Source: Rhodococcus sp. NBC_00297
Lineage (GTDB): Bacteria; Actinomycetota; Actinomycetes; Mycobacteriales; Mycobacteriaceae
NCBI RefSeq assembly: GCF_036173065.1
Contig: NZ_CP108041.1
Location: forward strand, 806,001-870,000
Direction of reading: 5' to 3'
DNA length: 64,000 nt
Part shown: one piece after another, positions 8,963 to 16,677 of the stretch
Layout: every line of letters starts with the position of its first letter
How positions within the stretch are numbered: position 1 is the stretch's first letter
The notes under the pieces: model-generated
What the model was told of the DNA's origin: nothing
The model's input: the letters and a program-made list of their open reading frames with translations, nothing else
The model's database searches: none
Program-made: the position numbers and the translations under genes

Positions 8963-9652
8963 ATGACCCCCACTCTCGGAACCGTTCTCGTCACCGGTGG
9001 TGCATCCGGCCTCGGCGCCGCCGTCGTCGACGCCGTCCTCGACGCCGGTGGCACACCGCTGGTCATCGACCGCGTCGCACCGGAATCGGGTGTCGAGCAC
9101 GTGGTCGCCGACCTCGCCGACTCGGCGGCCGCGGAAGCCGCCACCCTGGAGCTCGTCTCCCGCGCCGGCCGTCTCGACGGGGTGTTCACCGCCGCCGGCG
9201 TCGATTCGTGCGGTCCCCTGGGCTCGGTGTCCACGAAGGACTGGGAACGGGTGGTGCACGTCAATCTGCTCGGCACCGTCGCCGTCGTGCGCGCCGCCCT
9301 CCCCGCGCTGACCGAGTCGCACGGACGCGTCGTCACGTGCGCGTCCACGCTCGGCATCAAGGCCGTGGGTGACGCCACCGCCTACTGCGCCTCCAAGTTC
9401 GGCGTCGTGGGCTTCACCCGAGCCCTCGCCGCCGAGACCGCCGGCGAGATCGGCGTGACGCTGCTGATCCCCGGCGGGATGCACACCGCATTCTTCGACG
9501 GCCGCACCGAGCAGTACAAGCCGCCGGCCGACGCCAAGTTGAACCGGCCGGAGGACACCGCCGCGTCGGTGATCTTCGCTCTCTCACAGCCGGCGGGCTG
9601 CGAGATTCGCGAGCTGGTGGTCACCTGCTCCACCGAATCGTCCTGGCCCTGA
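8963..9652 (+). CDS. Classical short-chain dehydrogenase/reductase
   Basis: A 229-residue classical SDR: VTGGASGLGA cofactor loop, a CAS segment holding the catalytic serine, and YCASK (Y-x3-K). It starts at ATG 8963 behind GGAAGGAA. It lies inside the heptose operon, 34 bases after hldE and overlapping the next GT9, so it probably oxidises, reduces or epimerises a sugar there. It lacks the extended C-terminal domain and signatures of HldD, so I do not call it the ADP-heptose epimerase. The substrate is unknown. Confidence 0.82.
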   Translation: MTPTLGTVLVTGGASGLGAAVVDAVLDAGGTPLVIDRVAPESGVEHVVADLADSAAAEAATLELVSRAGRLDGVFTAAGVDSCGPLGSVSTKDWERVVHVNLLGTVAVVRAALPALTESHGRVVTCASTLGIKAVGDATAYCASKFGVVGFTRALAAETAGEIGVTLLIPGGMHTAFFDGRTEQYKPPADAKLNRPEDTAASVIFALSQPAGCEIRELVVTCSTESSWP

Positions 9653-10581
9653 ACCTCTCCCGCATCCTCGTCCTGCGCGCGCTCGGTCTCGGCGATCTGC
9701 TCACCGCGGTGCCGGCGCTCCGAGCCGTGCGCGCGCAGTACCCGGACGCGCACCTCGCCCTGGCGATGCCGGACCGGTATGCCGACCTCGTCGCTCTGGC
9801 GCACGGCGCGGACGGTACCGCGTGCGTGGACGAGGTGATCGACACCCGCGGCCTCACGGGACCGCCTCCGGGTCCGACCCCGGACCTCGCGATCAACCTC
9901 CACGGGCGAGGACCGCAGAGTATCGACGTGTGCGTCGCCACCGGCGCACCGTCGATCCTGACCCACGCCCACCCCGATCGGGGACTCGCGGGCCCACCGT
10001 GGATGCAGGAGCTCCACGAGGTCGACCGATGGTGCCGCCTGACGGAGTACGGCGGCGCGTCGGCGGACCGGCGGGATCGACTGATCGCTCGGCCCGCCGA
10101 CGTGCCCGTGACGCGGTCCGTGGTCGTGCACCCCGGCGCGGCGTCGCTCTCACGCCGATGGCCTCCCGACCGGTTCGCCCGCGTGGCAGCACGACTCGAC
10201 CGACAGGGCCACCTGGTGGTGCTCACCGGAGTGGCCGAGGAGAGGGGTCTCTGTCGGGCGATCGCGGACCAGGCGGGACTGGGCGCGGACGCGGTCCTGG
10301 CCGGAGAGCTGGACCTCGTGCACCTGGCAGCGCTGGTGTGCGATGCCGACCTGGTGGTGTGCGGAGACACCGGTGTGGCGCATCTCGCGAGCGCCTACCG
10401 GACGCCGTCCGTCGTACTGTTCGGTCCCACCCCGCCGCGCTGGTGGGGGCCGCCGTCGGACGGGCCGCACACGGTGCTGTGGAGCGGACGCACCGGCGAT
10501 CCGCACGCGGACACGGCGGATCCCGGCCTGCTCGACATCTCGGTGTCCGACGTGCTCACCGCCGTGCGCGACCGACTCTGA
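9649..10581 (+). CDS. Family 9 glycosyltransferase (heptosyltransferase-like), probable CTG start
   Basis: A second GT9, about 310 residues. It has VVVHPGAASLSRRWPPDRFA, VLTGVAEERGL and VCGDTGVAHLASAYRTPSVVLFGPT, the C-terminal donor-binding site. The first GTG in frame (9709) would delete the conserved first strand RILVLRALGLGDLLTAVPAL, which is clearly coded upstream. No ATG, GTG or TTG lies in frame between the previous stop and 9709, so the CTG at 9649, forming a CTGA overlap with that stop, is the best start. Every other junction in this operon's core uses the same four-base overlap geometry. Confidence 0.82.
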   Translation: MNLSRILVLRALGLGDLLTAVPALRAVRAQYPDAHLALAMPDRYADLVALAHGADGTACVDEVIDTRGLTGPPPGPTPDLAINLHGRGPQSIDVCVATGAPSILTHAHPDRGLAGPPWMQELHEVDRWCRLTEYGGASADRRDRLIARPADVPVTRSVVVHPGAASLSRRWPPDRFARVAARLDRQGHLVVLTGVAEERGLCRAIADQAGLGADAVLAGELDLVHLAALVCDADLVVCGDTGVAHLASAYRTPSVVLFGPTPPRWWGPPSDGPHTVLWSGRTGDPHADTADPGLLDISVSDVLTAVRDRL

Positions 10582-10593
10582 CGGCTCGAAGCA

Positions 10594-11412
10594 TCACCGG
10601 CGCAGGGCTTCTCGCGGCTTGGCCAGTACCTTGTGGCCGGTCGCCTTGACCACGTCGGGCAGGACCGCGTCGACCGCGGCCATCGCCTTCGACATCACCG
10701 ACGCCGCCACCACCCTGCGCGAGCCGGCCTGCATGGCGTCGTATCCCGCACGCGCGACGTCCGCCGGGTCGTCCTTCCTCGACCGGCCCATGGCGGTGTC
10801 GTCCATGCACGCGCGGTGGAAGAAGTTGGTCTCGACGGGTCCGGGCATCAGCGACGTGACGGTCACGGGTGACTCACTGAGTTCGCCCTGGATCCCCTCC
10901 GCGAACGACTGCAGGAACGACTTGGACGCGTTGTAGACGGCCTGGTACGGGCCGGGCATGGTCGAGGCCACCGACGAGGTGATGAGCACACGGCCCTCAC
11001 CGGCGCGAATCATGCCGTCCAGCACCACCTTCGCGAGATGCACCGTCGAACGGACGTTCAGGTCGACGACGGCGAGACTGTCGTCGAGCGGCACCTCGGT
11101 GAACGCGCCGCCGCGACCGATACCGGCGTTGAGAGCCGCGGCCACGAGGGGGCGGCCCTGCGCCCGCAGCGCGTCGGCGACGCGCGCCACACCGTCCGGC
11201 GTCGCCAGGTCCGCGGTCACGGGGGTCACCGACACGCCGGTCGCGCTCAGTTCGGTCGCGACCACGTCGAGGCCGTCGGATTCCGCCACGACGACGAGGT
11301 CGTGACCGTCGCGCGCGAAGAGTCGGGCCAGCTCGCGCCCGATGCCGCTGGAGGCACCGGTCACGAGCGCCAGAGGTCGGGTGTCGCCGGGGGTGGACGA
11401 GGTATCGGTCAT
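10594..11412 (-). CDS. Short-chain dehydrogenase, leftward
   Basis: A 272-residue classical SDR: LALVTGASSGIGRELA, LNAGIGRGG, an ITSSVAST catalytic serine region and YNASKSFLQSF (Y-x3-K). It belongs to the broad dehydrogenase group that includes actinobacterial acyl or ketone reductases. The substrate cannot be told. It converges on the heptose operon and lies downstream of the pyruvyl transferase-like gene on the same strand with 28 bases between, so those two may be cotranscribed. Confidence 0.85.
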   Translation of the reverse strand: MTDTSSTPGDTRPLALVTGASSGIGRELARLFARDGHDLVVVAESDGLDVVATELSATGVSVTPVTADLATPDGVARVADALRAQGRPLVAAALNAGIGRGGAFTEVPLDDSLAVVDLNVRSTVHLAKVVLDGMIRAGEGRVLITSSVASTMPGPYQAVYNASKSFLQSFAEGIQGELSESPVTVTSLMPGPVETNFFHRACMDDTAMGRSRKDDPADVARAGYDAMQAGSRRVVAASVMSKAMAAVDAVLPDVVKATGHKVLAKPREALRR

Positions 11413-11440
11413 GTCGGTCGACTACCCACCGACCACGCGA

Positions 11441-12406
11441 CTATGCGAGTGCCCGCACGACATCGACGAGCAGATCCGCCACCACCGGGCGCACCCGCGC
11501 AGCCGCCTGCGCCGCCTCCGTGCGACCGGAGTCGGACAGACACCACGCCGTCCATCGGGACAGCGACGCTGCGTCCACGTCGTCGGCGGCGAGCACCGCC
11601 GGCCACCCCCACGCCGTGGCCTGCGCGGTCACCTTCGCTCCCCCGGCCACCGGGTCGATCGCGAGAGCGGGAATGCCGTCGGACAGCGCGAGCACCAGTC
11701 CGTGCAGGCGCATCGTGACGACGACGTCGAGGCGGCGCACCACCGACTCGACCGCAGCCGACGTCGACGGTGATCGCCACGACCGCGGATCGAGCCGGGT
11801 GTCGAGATCCAGCACCGCCAGATCGTGCCGGGAGGCGAGCCAGTCGTCGAGAACGGCAGCGACCGCCCCGTGTCGGCGACGCGTCCCGTACTCGCGCTGA
11901 CCGGACGTCGTGAACACCCCGACGACGGGCACGGCTCCGGGTGCCGCCGCGGCAGCCAGGTCCGGAACGGGTGGGGCGTGGCACCTCGCCCCACCCGACT
12001 CGCCGGCCGGGACGTCGATGTCTCGGGGAAAGACCTCGTCGAACCCCGTGTACGCCGCACCGGCGACGTCGACGACGCTGACTCCCACCGCGTAACGGCG
12101 GCAGTGCGCGAATCTGCGGTGCAGCGCCTCGATCTCGCTCCCGCTCACCGGCCCGCACACCCACAGCAGATGGGTGTACTCGCTCGGGTCGACGTCGGCG
12201 AGAGGGACGTCACGGCCGGCTCGGGAGCCGAGCGGGGCGCGGCTCATGACCGTGCTCCAGGCGATGTCCACCCGGTGCCCGGCCGCGGCCACCGCGTCCG
12301 CGACAGCCCACATGGCCTTCTGGTCCCCGGCCGTGCACTCGCCGTTCTCGACACTCGACCAGCCCACGACGAGAACGCGTCGGCCGCCCGTACCGATGCT
12401 GCTCAT
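11441..12406 (-). CDS. Polysaccharide pyruvyl transferase family protein
   Basis: A 321-residue protein of the WcaK/CsaB type, which adds ketal pyruvate to sugars of exopolysaccharides or cell-wall polymers. The best evidence is the C-terminal VTMRLHGLVLALSDGIPALAIDPVAGGAKV and the N-terminal VLVVGWSSVENGECTAGDQKAM. The frame is open further upstream, but ATG 12406 is chosen because the N-terminal strand begins there and a perfect stress-type -10 lies nine bases before it, leaving no room for an earlier start. It probably modifies the glycan made by the neighbouring island. Confidence 0.75.
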   Translation of the reverse strand: MSSIGTGGRRVLVVGWSSVENGECTAGDQKAMWAVADAVAAAGHRVDIAWSTVMSRAPLGSRAGRDVPLADVDPSEYTHLLWVCGPVSGSEIEALHRRFAHCRRYAVGVSVVDVAGAAYTGFDEVFPRDIDVPAGESGGARCHAPPVPDLAAAAAPGAVPVVGVFTTSGQREYGTRRRHGAVAAVLDDWLASRHDLAVLDLDTRLDPRSWRSPSTSAAVESVVRRLDVVVTMRLHGLVLALSDGIPALAIDPVAGGAKVTAQATAWGWPAVLAADDVDAASLSRWTAWCLSDSGRTEAAQAAARVRPVVADLLVDVVRALA

Positions 12407-12415
12407 CGGGGCTCG

Positions 12416-12440
12416 ATACCCTGGAAAAACCCCGTCAAAC
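12416..12440 (-). promoter_or_regulatory. SigB/SigF-type promoter, leaderless
   Basis: Read leftward: GTTT (12440-12437), 15 bases, GGGTAT (12421-12416), a perfect consensus. The start codon at 12406 follows after nine bases with no ribosome binding site between. Confidence 0.72.
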
Positions 12441-12533
12441 TCCCCACCCGGCGCTCGGAGCCGGTGTGGCATCGGTCGGACTCGGCTGCTTGAATGGCCT
12501 TTCTGGACCGAACACCGAAAGGCAGGACATCCG

Positions 12534-12926
12534 ATGTCGATCGCCGAGAACACCACGGACGCATTCCGTGTCGACACCGAATGGCACGACGACGCAGCGA
12601 TCCTGACAGTCGTGGGCGAACTCGATCTGGCCACCGCGCCGATTCTTCAGGATGCGGTGGACGCCGTACGGACCACGGCGTCGAGTGCGCTGATCATCGA
12701 TCTGACGGGTGTCGATTTTCTCGCGTCGGCCGGTATGACCGTGCTGGTGACCTCGCATCAGGCGGTGGGCGACGACGTCGCCTTCGCCGTCGTCGCCCGC
12801 GGTGCGGCCACCGCTCGCCCCCTGCAGTTGGTCGGTCTCGACGAGACGTTCCCCGTGCTCGACACCCGCGAGGCGGCGCTCGCGGCCGTCACCACGTCCG
12901 GTTCGCCCGTCGACGACCTCGCATGA
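12534..12926 (+). CDS. Anti-sigma factor antagonist (STAS domain), RsbV-like
   Basis: A 130-residue STAS protein. In the partner-switching scheme its dephosphorylated form binds the anti-sigma kinase and frees a sigma factor. The conserved DFLASAGMTVLV loop carries the phosphorylatable serine at residue 65; GELDLATAPIL forms the first strands. ATG 12534 follows GGCAGGA. The stop overlaps the next gene by ATGA, placing antagonist and kinase in one operon. The sigma factor they control is not in the window. Confidence 0.88.
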   Translation: MSIAENTTDAFRVDTEWHDDAAILTVVGELDLATAPILQDAVDAVRTTASSALIIDLTGVDFLASAGMTVLVTSHQAVGDDVAFAVVARGAATARPLQLVGLDETFPVLDTREAALAAVTTSGSPVDDLA

Positions 12927-13432
12927 GCAGCGCTCCCGGTGTGAGGACCGGGCACGCGTGGGGTACTCCTCCCCTCGTGATCGACGACGCGACGACTGAG
13001 CACCACCAGCCCCCCACCCAGTTGTCCCTCACCGATCTCGACGCCGAACCGCAGCGCATCACCGACGCTCGTGTCCGCTTCGGTGCGTGGTTGACGCACA
13101 CGCCGTTCGACACGGCGCGGACGTACGACATCGTGCTCGCCGTCTACGAGGCGATGGCCAACGTCGTCGAGCACGCCTATGCCGCCACCACCGGTCGACG
13201 CGTCTTCGACCTCCAGGCCACCTACGACTCCGCTCGGCTCGAGGTCGCCGTCCGTGATCACGGGACGTGGTCCGACTCGTCGCCGGGGCCCCTCCGTGGC
13301 CGCGGTCTGCCGCTGATCGAGACCCTGTCGGACGACGTCACGCTGTCGTCCGCCGACTCGGGCACCACCGTGACCATGGCATGGGACGTGGCACCGACAT
13401 CCGGCATCGACACCGACGATCAGGTCTCGTAG
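12923..13432 (+). CDS. Anti-sigma factor serine kinase (HATPase), RsbW-like
   Basis: A 169-residue protein with a GHKL ATPase domain: N-box YEAMANVVEHAY, G1 box VRDHGTW and G2 box GRGLPLIETLSDD. The first 40 or so residues are a variable tail. RsbW-type proteins hold the sigma factor inactive and phosphorylate the STAS antagonist encoded immediately upstream. The ATG at 12923 overlaps the antagonist stop. Given the surrounding stress-type promoters, the target is probably a SigB/SigF-like factor (inference). Confidence 0.88.
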   Translation: MSSAPGVRTGHAWGTPPLVIDDATTEHHQPPTQLSLTDLDAEPQRITDARVRFGAWLTHTPFDTARTYDIVLAVYEAMANVVEHAYAATTGRRVFDLQATYDSARLEVAVRDHGTWSDSSPGPLRGRGLPLIETLSDDVTLSSADSGTTVTMAWDVAPTSGIDTDDQVS

Positions 13433-13521
13433 ACTCGTACGCGATTGCTGAGGCTCCCCGTGAGTCTCTCCTCCTCCAGCCCCGGGGAGAGCATTACCGC
13501 TCTCGTCTCACCGGAGGCTTC

Positions 13522-14871
13522 GTGACTGCACTCTCGTCCCACGCGTTCGACTCCCCGCGCCGTGCCACGTCGAGAACGGCGATCGATTCCCTCGATCTCG
13601 GTCCCGACCTCGCGCAGGCCGCCGAGGCGGCACGCCTGGCCGCGTTGGCCCGGTACGACGTCGAGCACACCGCCGCCGACGGCGCCTTCGACCGCATCGC
13701 CCGCCTCGCGGCCCGCTGGTTCGACGCGCCGTACGCGTCCGTGTCCATCATCGATGCCGACCTGGTGCGGTTCACCGCCACCTACGGCGACGGGCTCCCG
13801 GACCACACCGAACGTCACGACGCCCTGTGCACGATGGCGATGACGCACGACGGGCCTTTCGTCGCGTCGGACACCCTGGCGAACCCGGCCACCGCCGGTA
13901 GTGCCTTCGTCCGCGGCGATCTCGGCATCCGCTTCTACGCCGGCGCCCCCATCGTGACTGCCGACGGCTTCCGGCTCGGCACGGTCAACGTCTACGACGT
14001 GGTGCCGCGCACGGTGTCCGACGATCGCGCGGACATCCTGATGGAACTGGCCGACATAGCGATGGACGAGTTCGAGTTGCGACTGTCGGCCGCGACCACC
14101 GTGCGCGCCGAGCGGGAACTCCGCACGCGCGCCGAGGCGGACTCCGCGATCATCGGTGACTACGCCGCCGTGCTGCAGCGCACGCTGCTCCCACCCTCCC
14201 TTCCCACCATCGAGGGTCTGACGCTCGCGTCGCACTACCACGCCTCGTCACCGCTGCAGGTCGGCGGCGACTTCTACGACGTCTTCGCGCTGGGCAAGGA
14301 CCGGTGGGCGTTCTTCCTCGGCGACGTCCAGGGCCACGGCGCCGGCGCCGCGGCCGTCACCTCGCTGGTCCGCTACACCCTGCGGGCCGCGGCGCTGCAC
14401 CACGACGATCCGACGGAGGGGCTCGCCGAGCTCAATCGACTGTTGTTGATGGACACCTCGCATCAGCGTTTCTGCACCGTGCTGTTCGGTGTGATCACCC
14501 CGGATCCTCGCGGCGGTTTCCGCGTCACACTGGCGACGGGCGGGCACCCGCCCGCCCTGCTCCTCGATCCCGCTCGCGGCGAGGTGCACGAGATCCGTTC
14601 CAGTACAGGCATGTTCGTCGGCGCTCTGCCGAACGCGACCTTCAGTGCGTGCAGTTTCCGGTTGCAGGAGGGGCAGACACTGCTGCTCTACACGGACGGC
14701 ATCACCGAGGCACGTCCCGACGGGCGCACCATGTTCGGCGAGGACGGTCTCGCGCAGTTCACGCAGGCCCGCCTCGGACTGTCCACGACGAAGATGGTCG
14801 AGGATCTGGTCGCCCTCATCCCCGACCTCTCTCCGATCGACGACATCGCCCTACTCGCGCTGGGCGCCTGA
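13522..14871 (+). CDS. GAF-domain PP2C-type phosphatase (SpoIIE/RsbU-like)
   Basis: A 449-residue signalling phosphatase. Residues about 60-190 form a GAF sensor (FDAPYASVSIIDADLVRFTA, HDALCTMAM). From about 215 comes a SpoIIE-type PP2C domain with QVGGDFYDVFAL, FLGDVQGHGAGAA, TLATGGHPPALLL, YTDGITEA and IDDIALLAL, retaining the metal-binding aspartates. It should dephosphorylate the RsbV-like antagonist two genes upstream, feeding an input sensed by GAF into the stress response. The start is GTG 13522 behind CCGGAGG. The last 21 bases overlap the convergent CinA gene. Confidence 0.9.
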   Translation: MTALSSHAFDSPRRATSRTAIDSLDLGPDLAQAAEAARLAALARYDVEHTAADGAFDRIARLAARWFDAPYASVSIIDADLVRFTATYGDGLPDHTERHDALCTMAMTHDGPFVASDTLANPATAGSAFVRGDLGIRFYAGAPIVTADGFRLGTVNVYDVVPRTVSDDRADILMELADIAMDEFELRLSAATTVRAERELRTRAEADSAIIGDYAAVLQRTLLPPSLPTIEGLTLASHYHASSPLQVGGDFYDVFALGKDRWAFFLGDVQGHGAGAAAVTSLVRYTLRAAALHHDDPTEGLAELNRLLLMDTSHQRFCTVLFGVITPDPRGGFRVTLATGGHPPALLLDPARGEVHEIRSSTGMFVGALPNATFSACSFRLQEGQTLLLYTDGITEARPDGRTMFGEDGLAQFTQARLGLSTTKMVEDLVALIPDLSPIDDIALLALGA

Positions 14872-15402
14872 CCGGGCGTGGTCGCGCAGCAGGCGTAGCG
14901 CGCGTTCGATGGTCGCGGCCAGGACGTCCTTCGGGTCGCCCTCGAAGACCACGCGCTCCGCGCTGGTCGTCCCGTGGTCGGCGATGCCGAACCAGACCGT
15001 TCCGGGTTCCACGTCCTCGTTCGTCTCCGGTCCCGCCTCACCGGTGACGGCCACGGCGAGATCCGCGCCGAGCGCCGACGCCGCTCCGCTCGCCATGGCC
15101 GTGGCGGCCTCCTCGCTCACCACGGGGCCGCGGGGTACCTGCAACAGCGAGTACTTCACCTCACTGGCGTAGGCGACGATCGACCCGCGGAACCACGTTC
15201 CGGACGACGACGCGCGGCCCAGATTGGCAGCGATGTTCCCGGCGGTGAGCGACTCGGCGGTGGCGATACGGAGGTCGCGTTCGAGTGCGAGTTCCGCGAT
15301 CTCCGAACAGAGCTCGGCGAGATCCTCGTCGGTGTCGACGCGCTGCTCCGGTTCGGCCGCCTCGCCCTCGATGAGTTCCTCGGTCTCGACGTGGTGAGAC
15401 AT
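14851..15402 (-). CDS. CinA C-terminal domain protein (nicotinamide-nucleotide amidase family)
   Basis: A 183-residue single-domain protein equal to the C-terminal half of CinA/PncC, which deamidates NMN to nicotinate mononucleotide. It has RDLRIATAESLTAGNIA, GTWFRGSIVAYASEVKYSLL, VSEEAATAMASGAA and VAVTGEAGP. An acidic tail of about 40 residues precedes the domain. The NAD synthetase gene is divergent from it, which suits a shared role in NAD recycling. A GTTT-N15-GGGAAG element lies upstream. Confidence 0.88.
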   Translation of the reverse strand: MSHHVETEELIEGEAAEPEQRVDTDEDLAELCSEIAELALERDLRIATAESLTAGNIAANLGRASSSGTWFRGSIVAYASEVKYSLLQVPRGPVVSEEAATAMASGAASALGADLAVAVTGEAGPETNEDVEPGTVWFGIADHGTTSAERVVFEGDPKDVLAATIERALRLLRDHARSGAQRE

Positions 15403-15445
15403 GTGTCTTCCGTTTCCTCTCTCAGTGCTGCACGGACCGGTAGTC

Positions 15446-15470
15446 CTTCCCGCTCCGTCCGGTGACAAAC
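15446..15470 (-). promoter_or_regulatory. Possible SigB/SigF-type promoter for the CinA gene
   Basis: Read leftward: GTTT (15470-15467), 15 bases, GGGAAG (15451-15446). The -35 and spacing are right; the -10 departs from GGGTAN at one key base. It would give a 5' leader of about 40 bases. Confidence 0.4.
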
Positions 15471-15510
15471 ATCCCCGGCACGCGCGGAGGATCGGCGCTA
15501 GCGTTGAGTC

Positions 15511-16335
15511 ATGCCAAGCCTTCGCGACACCATTCGAACCGAACTCGAGGTCCGTCCGACCATCGATCCCGCGGCGGAGATCGACACGCGGGTGGGCTTT
15601 CTCGCCGACTACGCCGTCGCCACCCGAACTGCCGGCTTCGTACTCGGCATCAGTGGCGGACAGGACAGCACACTCGTGGGACGCCTGTGCCAGCTCGCCG
15701 CGGAACGCGTTCGCGCCGGCGGCGGCGACGCGACGTTCATGGCCGTACGACTCCCCTACGGTGAGCAGGCGGACGAGGCCGACGCGGCGATCGCGCTCGA
15801 TTTCATCCGCCCCGACACCACGGTGACGGTGGACATCAAGCCGTCCGCGGACGGCGCAGGCGTGGCAGCTGCCACGGCCCTCGGAGTCGATCGACTGCGC
15901 GACTTCGTTCGCGGCAACATCAAGGCACGCGAGCGGATGGTCGCCCAGTACGCGCTCGCGGGCGAGCGGAACCTGCTCGTCGTCGGTACCGATCACGCTG
16001 CCGAGGCCGTGACGGGGTTCTTCACCAAGTACGGCGACGGCGGTGTGGACCTCACGCCGCTGACCGGCCTGACCAAGCGCCAGGGTGCGGCCCTGCTGCG
16101 CGAACTCGGTGCCCCGGAGAGCACGTGGAAGAAGGTACCCACGGCCGACCTCGAGGACGACCGGCCGGCGCTGCCCGACGAGGAGGCACTGGGTGTGACG
16201 TACGCCCAGATCGACGCCTACCTCGAAGGCGAGGACGTGCCCGACGAGGCCGCCGCCACCATCGAGAACTGGTTCGTCAAGACCCGGCACAAGCGCACCA
16301 CTCCGGTCACCCCCAGTGAGACGTGGTGGCGCTGA
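15511..16335 (+). CDS. nadE: NAD synthetase, ammonia-dependent
   Basis: A 274-residue NH3-dependent NAD synthetase, converting nicotinate adenine dinucleotide to NAD. It has the PP-loop [62 protein letters not shown] and [16 protein letters not shown], and it ends KRTTPVTP as in E. coli NadE. It lacks the glutaminase domain of the large mycobacterial enzyme, so ammonia must be supplied directly. It is divergent from the CinA-domain gene with 108 bases between. Confidence 0.95.
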   Translation: MPSLRDTIRTELEVRPTIDPAAEIDTRVGFLADYAVATRTAGFVLGISGGQDSTLVGRLCQLAAERVRAGGGDATFMAVRLPYGEQADEADAAIALDFIRPDTTVTVDIKPSADGAGVAAATALGVDRLRDFVRGNIKARERMVAQYALAGERNLLVVGTDHAAEAVTGFFTKYGDGGVDLTPLTGLTKRQGAALLRELGAPESTWKKVPTADLEDDRPALPDEEALGVTYAQIDAYLEGEDVPDEAAATIENWFVKTRHKRTTPVTPSETWWR

Positions 16336-16351
16336 CCGTCTCGGTCGGTCG

Positions 16352-16376
16352 GTGTGATCCTGCTCCGAACGGGTAA
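16352..16376 (+). promoter_or_regulatory. SigB/SigF-type promoter for the 56-residue gene
   Basis: GTGT (16352-16355), 15 bases, GGGTAA (16371-16376). It has one mismatch to GTTT and lies about 65 bases before the small gene at 16443. Confidence 0.5.
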
Positions 16377-16442
16377 TCCCCCTCACAGCGCTCGAGAAGT
16401 GAGGCGTCGACGCATTCCGGTGTTTCGACAGGAGATGAACAG

Positions 16443-16613
16443 ATGGACATCGACACGGTGGTCTGGACCGAGACCGGTCCGCGGCAGGAATGGTGGGAGG
16501 CCGTGATGGCACGGTGCGGAGCGGAGACTGCACGACCGGTTCCCCTCGACTCGGCACCCTCCCGCCGAGAACGACCGGACCATGCCGACACCCCGACCAG
16601 GCGTGCGGGCTGA
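16443..16613 (+). CDS. Small protein of unknown function, 56 residues
   Basis: A short open frame with a good AGGAG site (16430-16434) eight bases before its ATG, a stress-type promoter upstream and a strong terminator just after its stop. The product begins MDIDTVVWTETGPRQEWWEA and has a charged, Arg/Pro-rich tail. It has no signal peptide, no membrane segment and no domain I recognise. Promoter, ribosome site and terminator together are the reason for calling it a gene. Confidence 0.55.
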   Translation: MDIDTVVWTETGPRQEWWEAVMARCGAETARPVPLDSAPSRRERPDHADTPTRRAG

Positions 16614-16630
16614 CCGGACCGACGAACGAC

Positions 16631-16665
16631 GAAGCCCCCGAGGATCGATGATCCTCGGGGGCTTC
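16631..16665. terminator. Bidirectional hairpin terminator
   Basis: A perfect inverted repeat with a 16-bp stem and 3-base loop; the left arm starts GAAGCCCCCGAGGAT and the right arm ends GGGGGCTTC. It lies between the convergent 56-residue gene and the ferritin-like gene and can serve both. Confidence 0.85.
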
Positions 16666-16677
16666 CGTATGAGTGGA

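Noticed and set aside
8963-9652. The operon SDR as HldD (ADP-heptose 6-epimerase)
   Set aside because: HldD is an extended SDR of over 300 residues; this is a 229-residue classical SDR without its motifs.
13460-13525. A 21-codon frame ending with TGA in the GTGA overlap at the PP2C gene start
   Set aside because: It could be a leader peptide, but it has no ribosome site and its Ser-rich product looks random. The phosphatase has its own CCGGAGG, so coupling is not needed.
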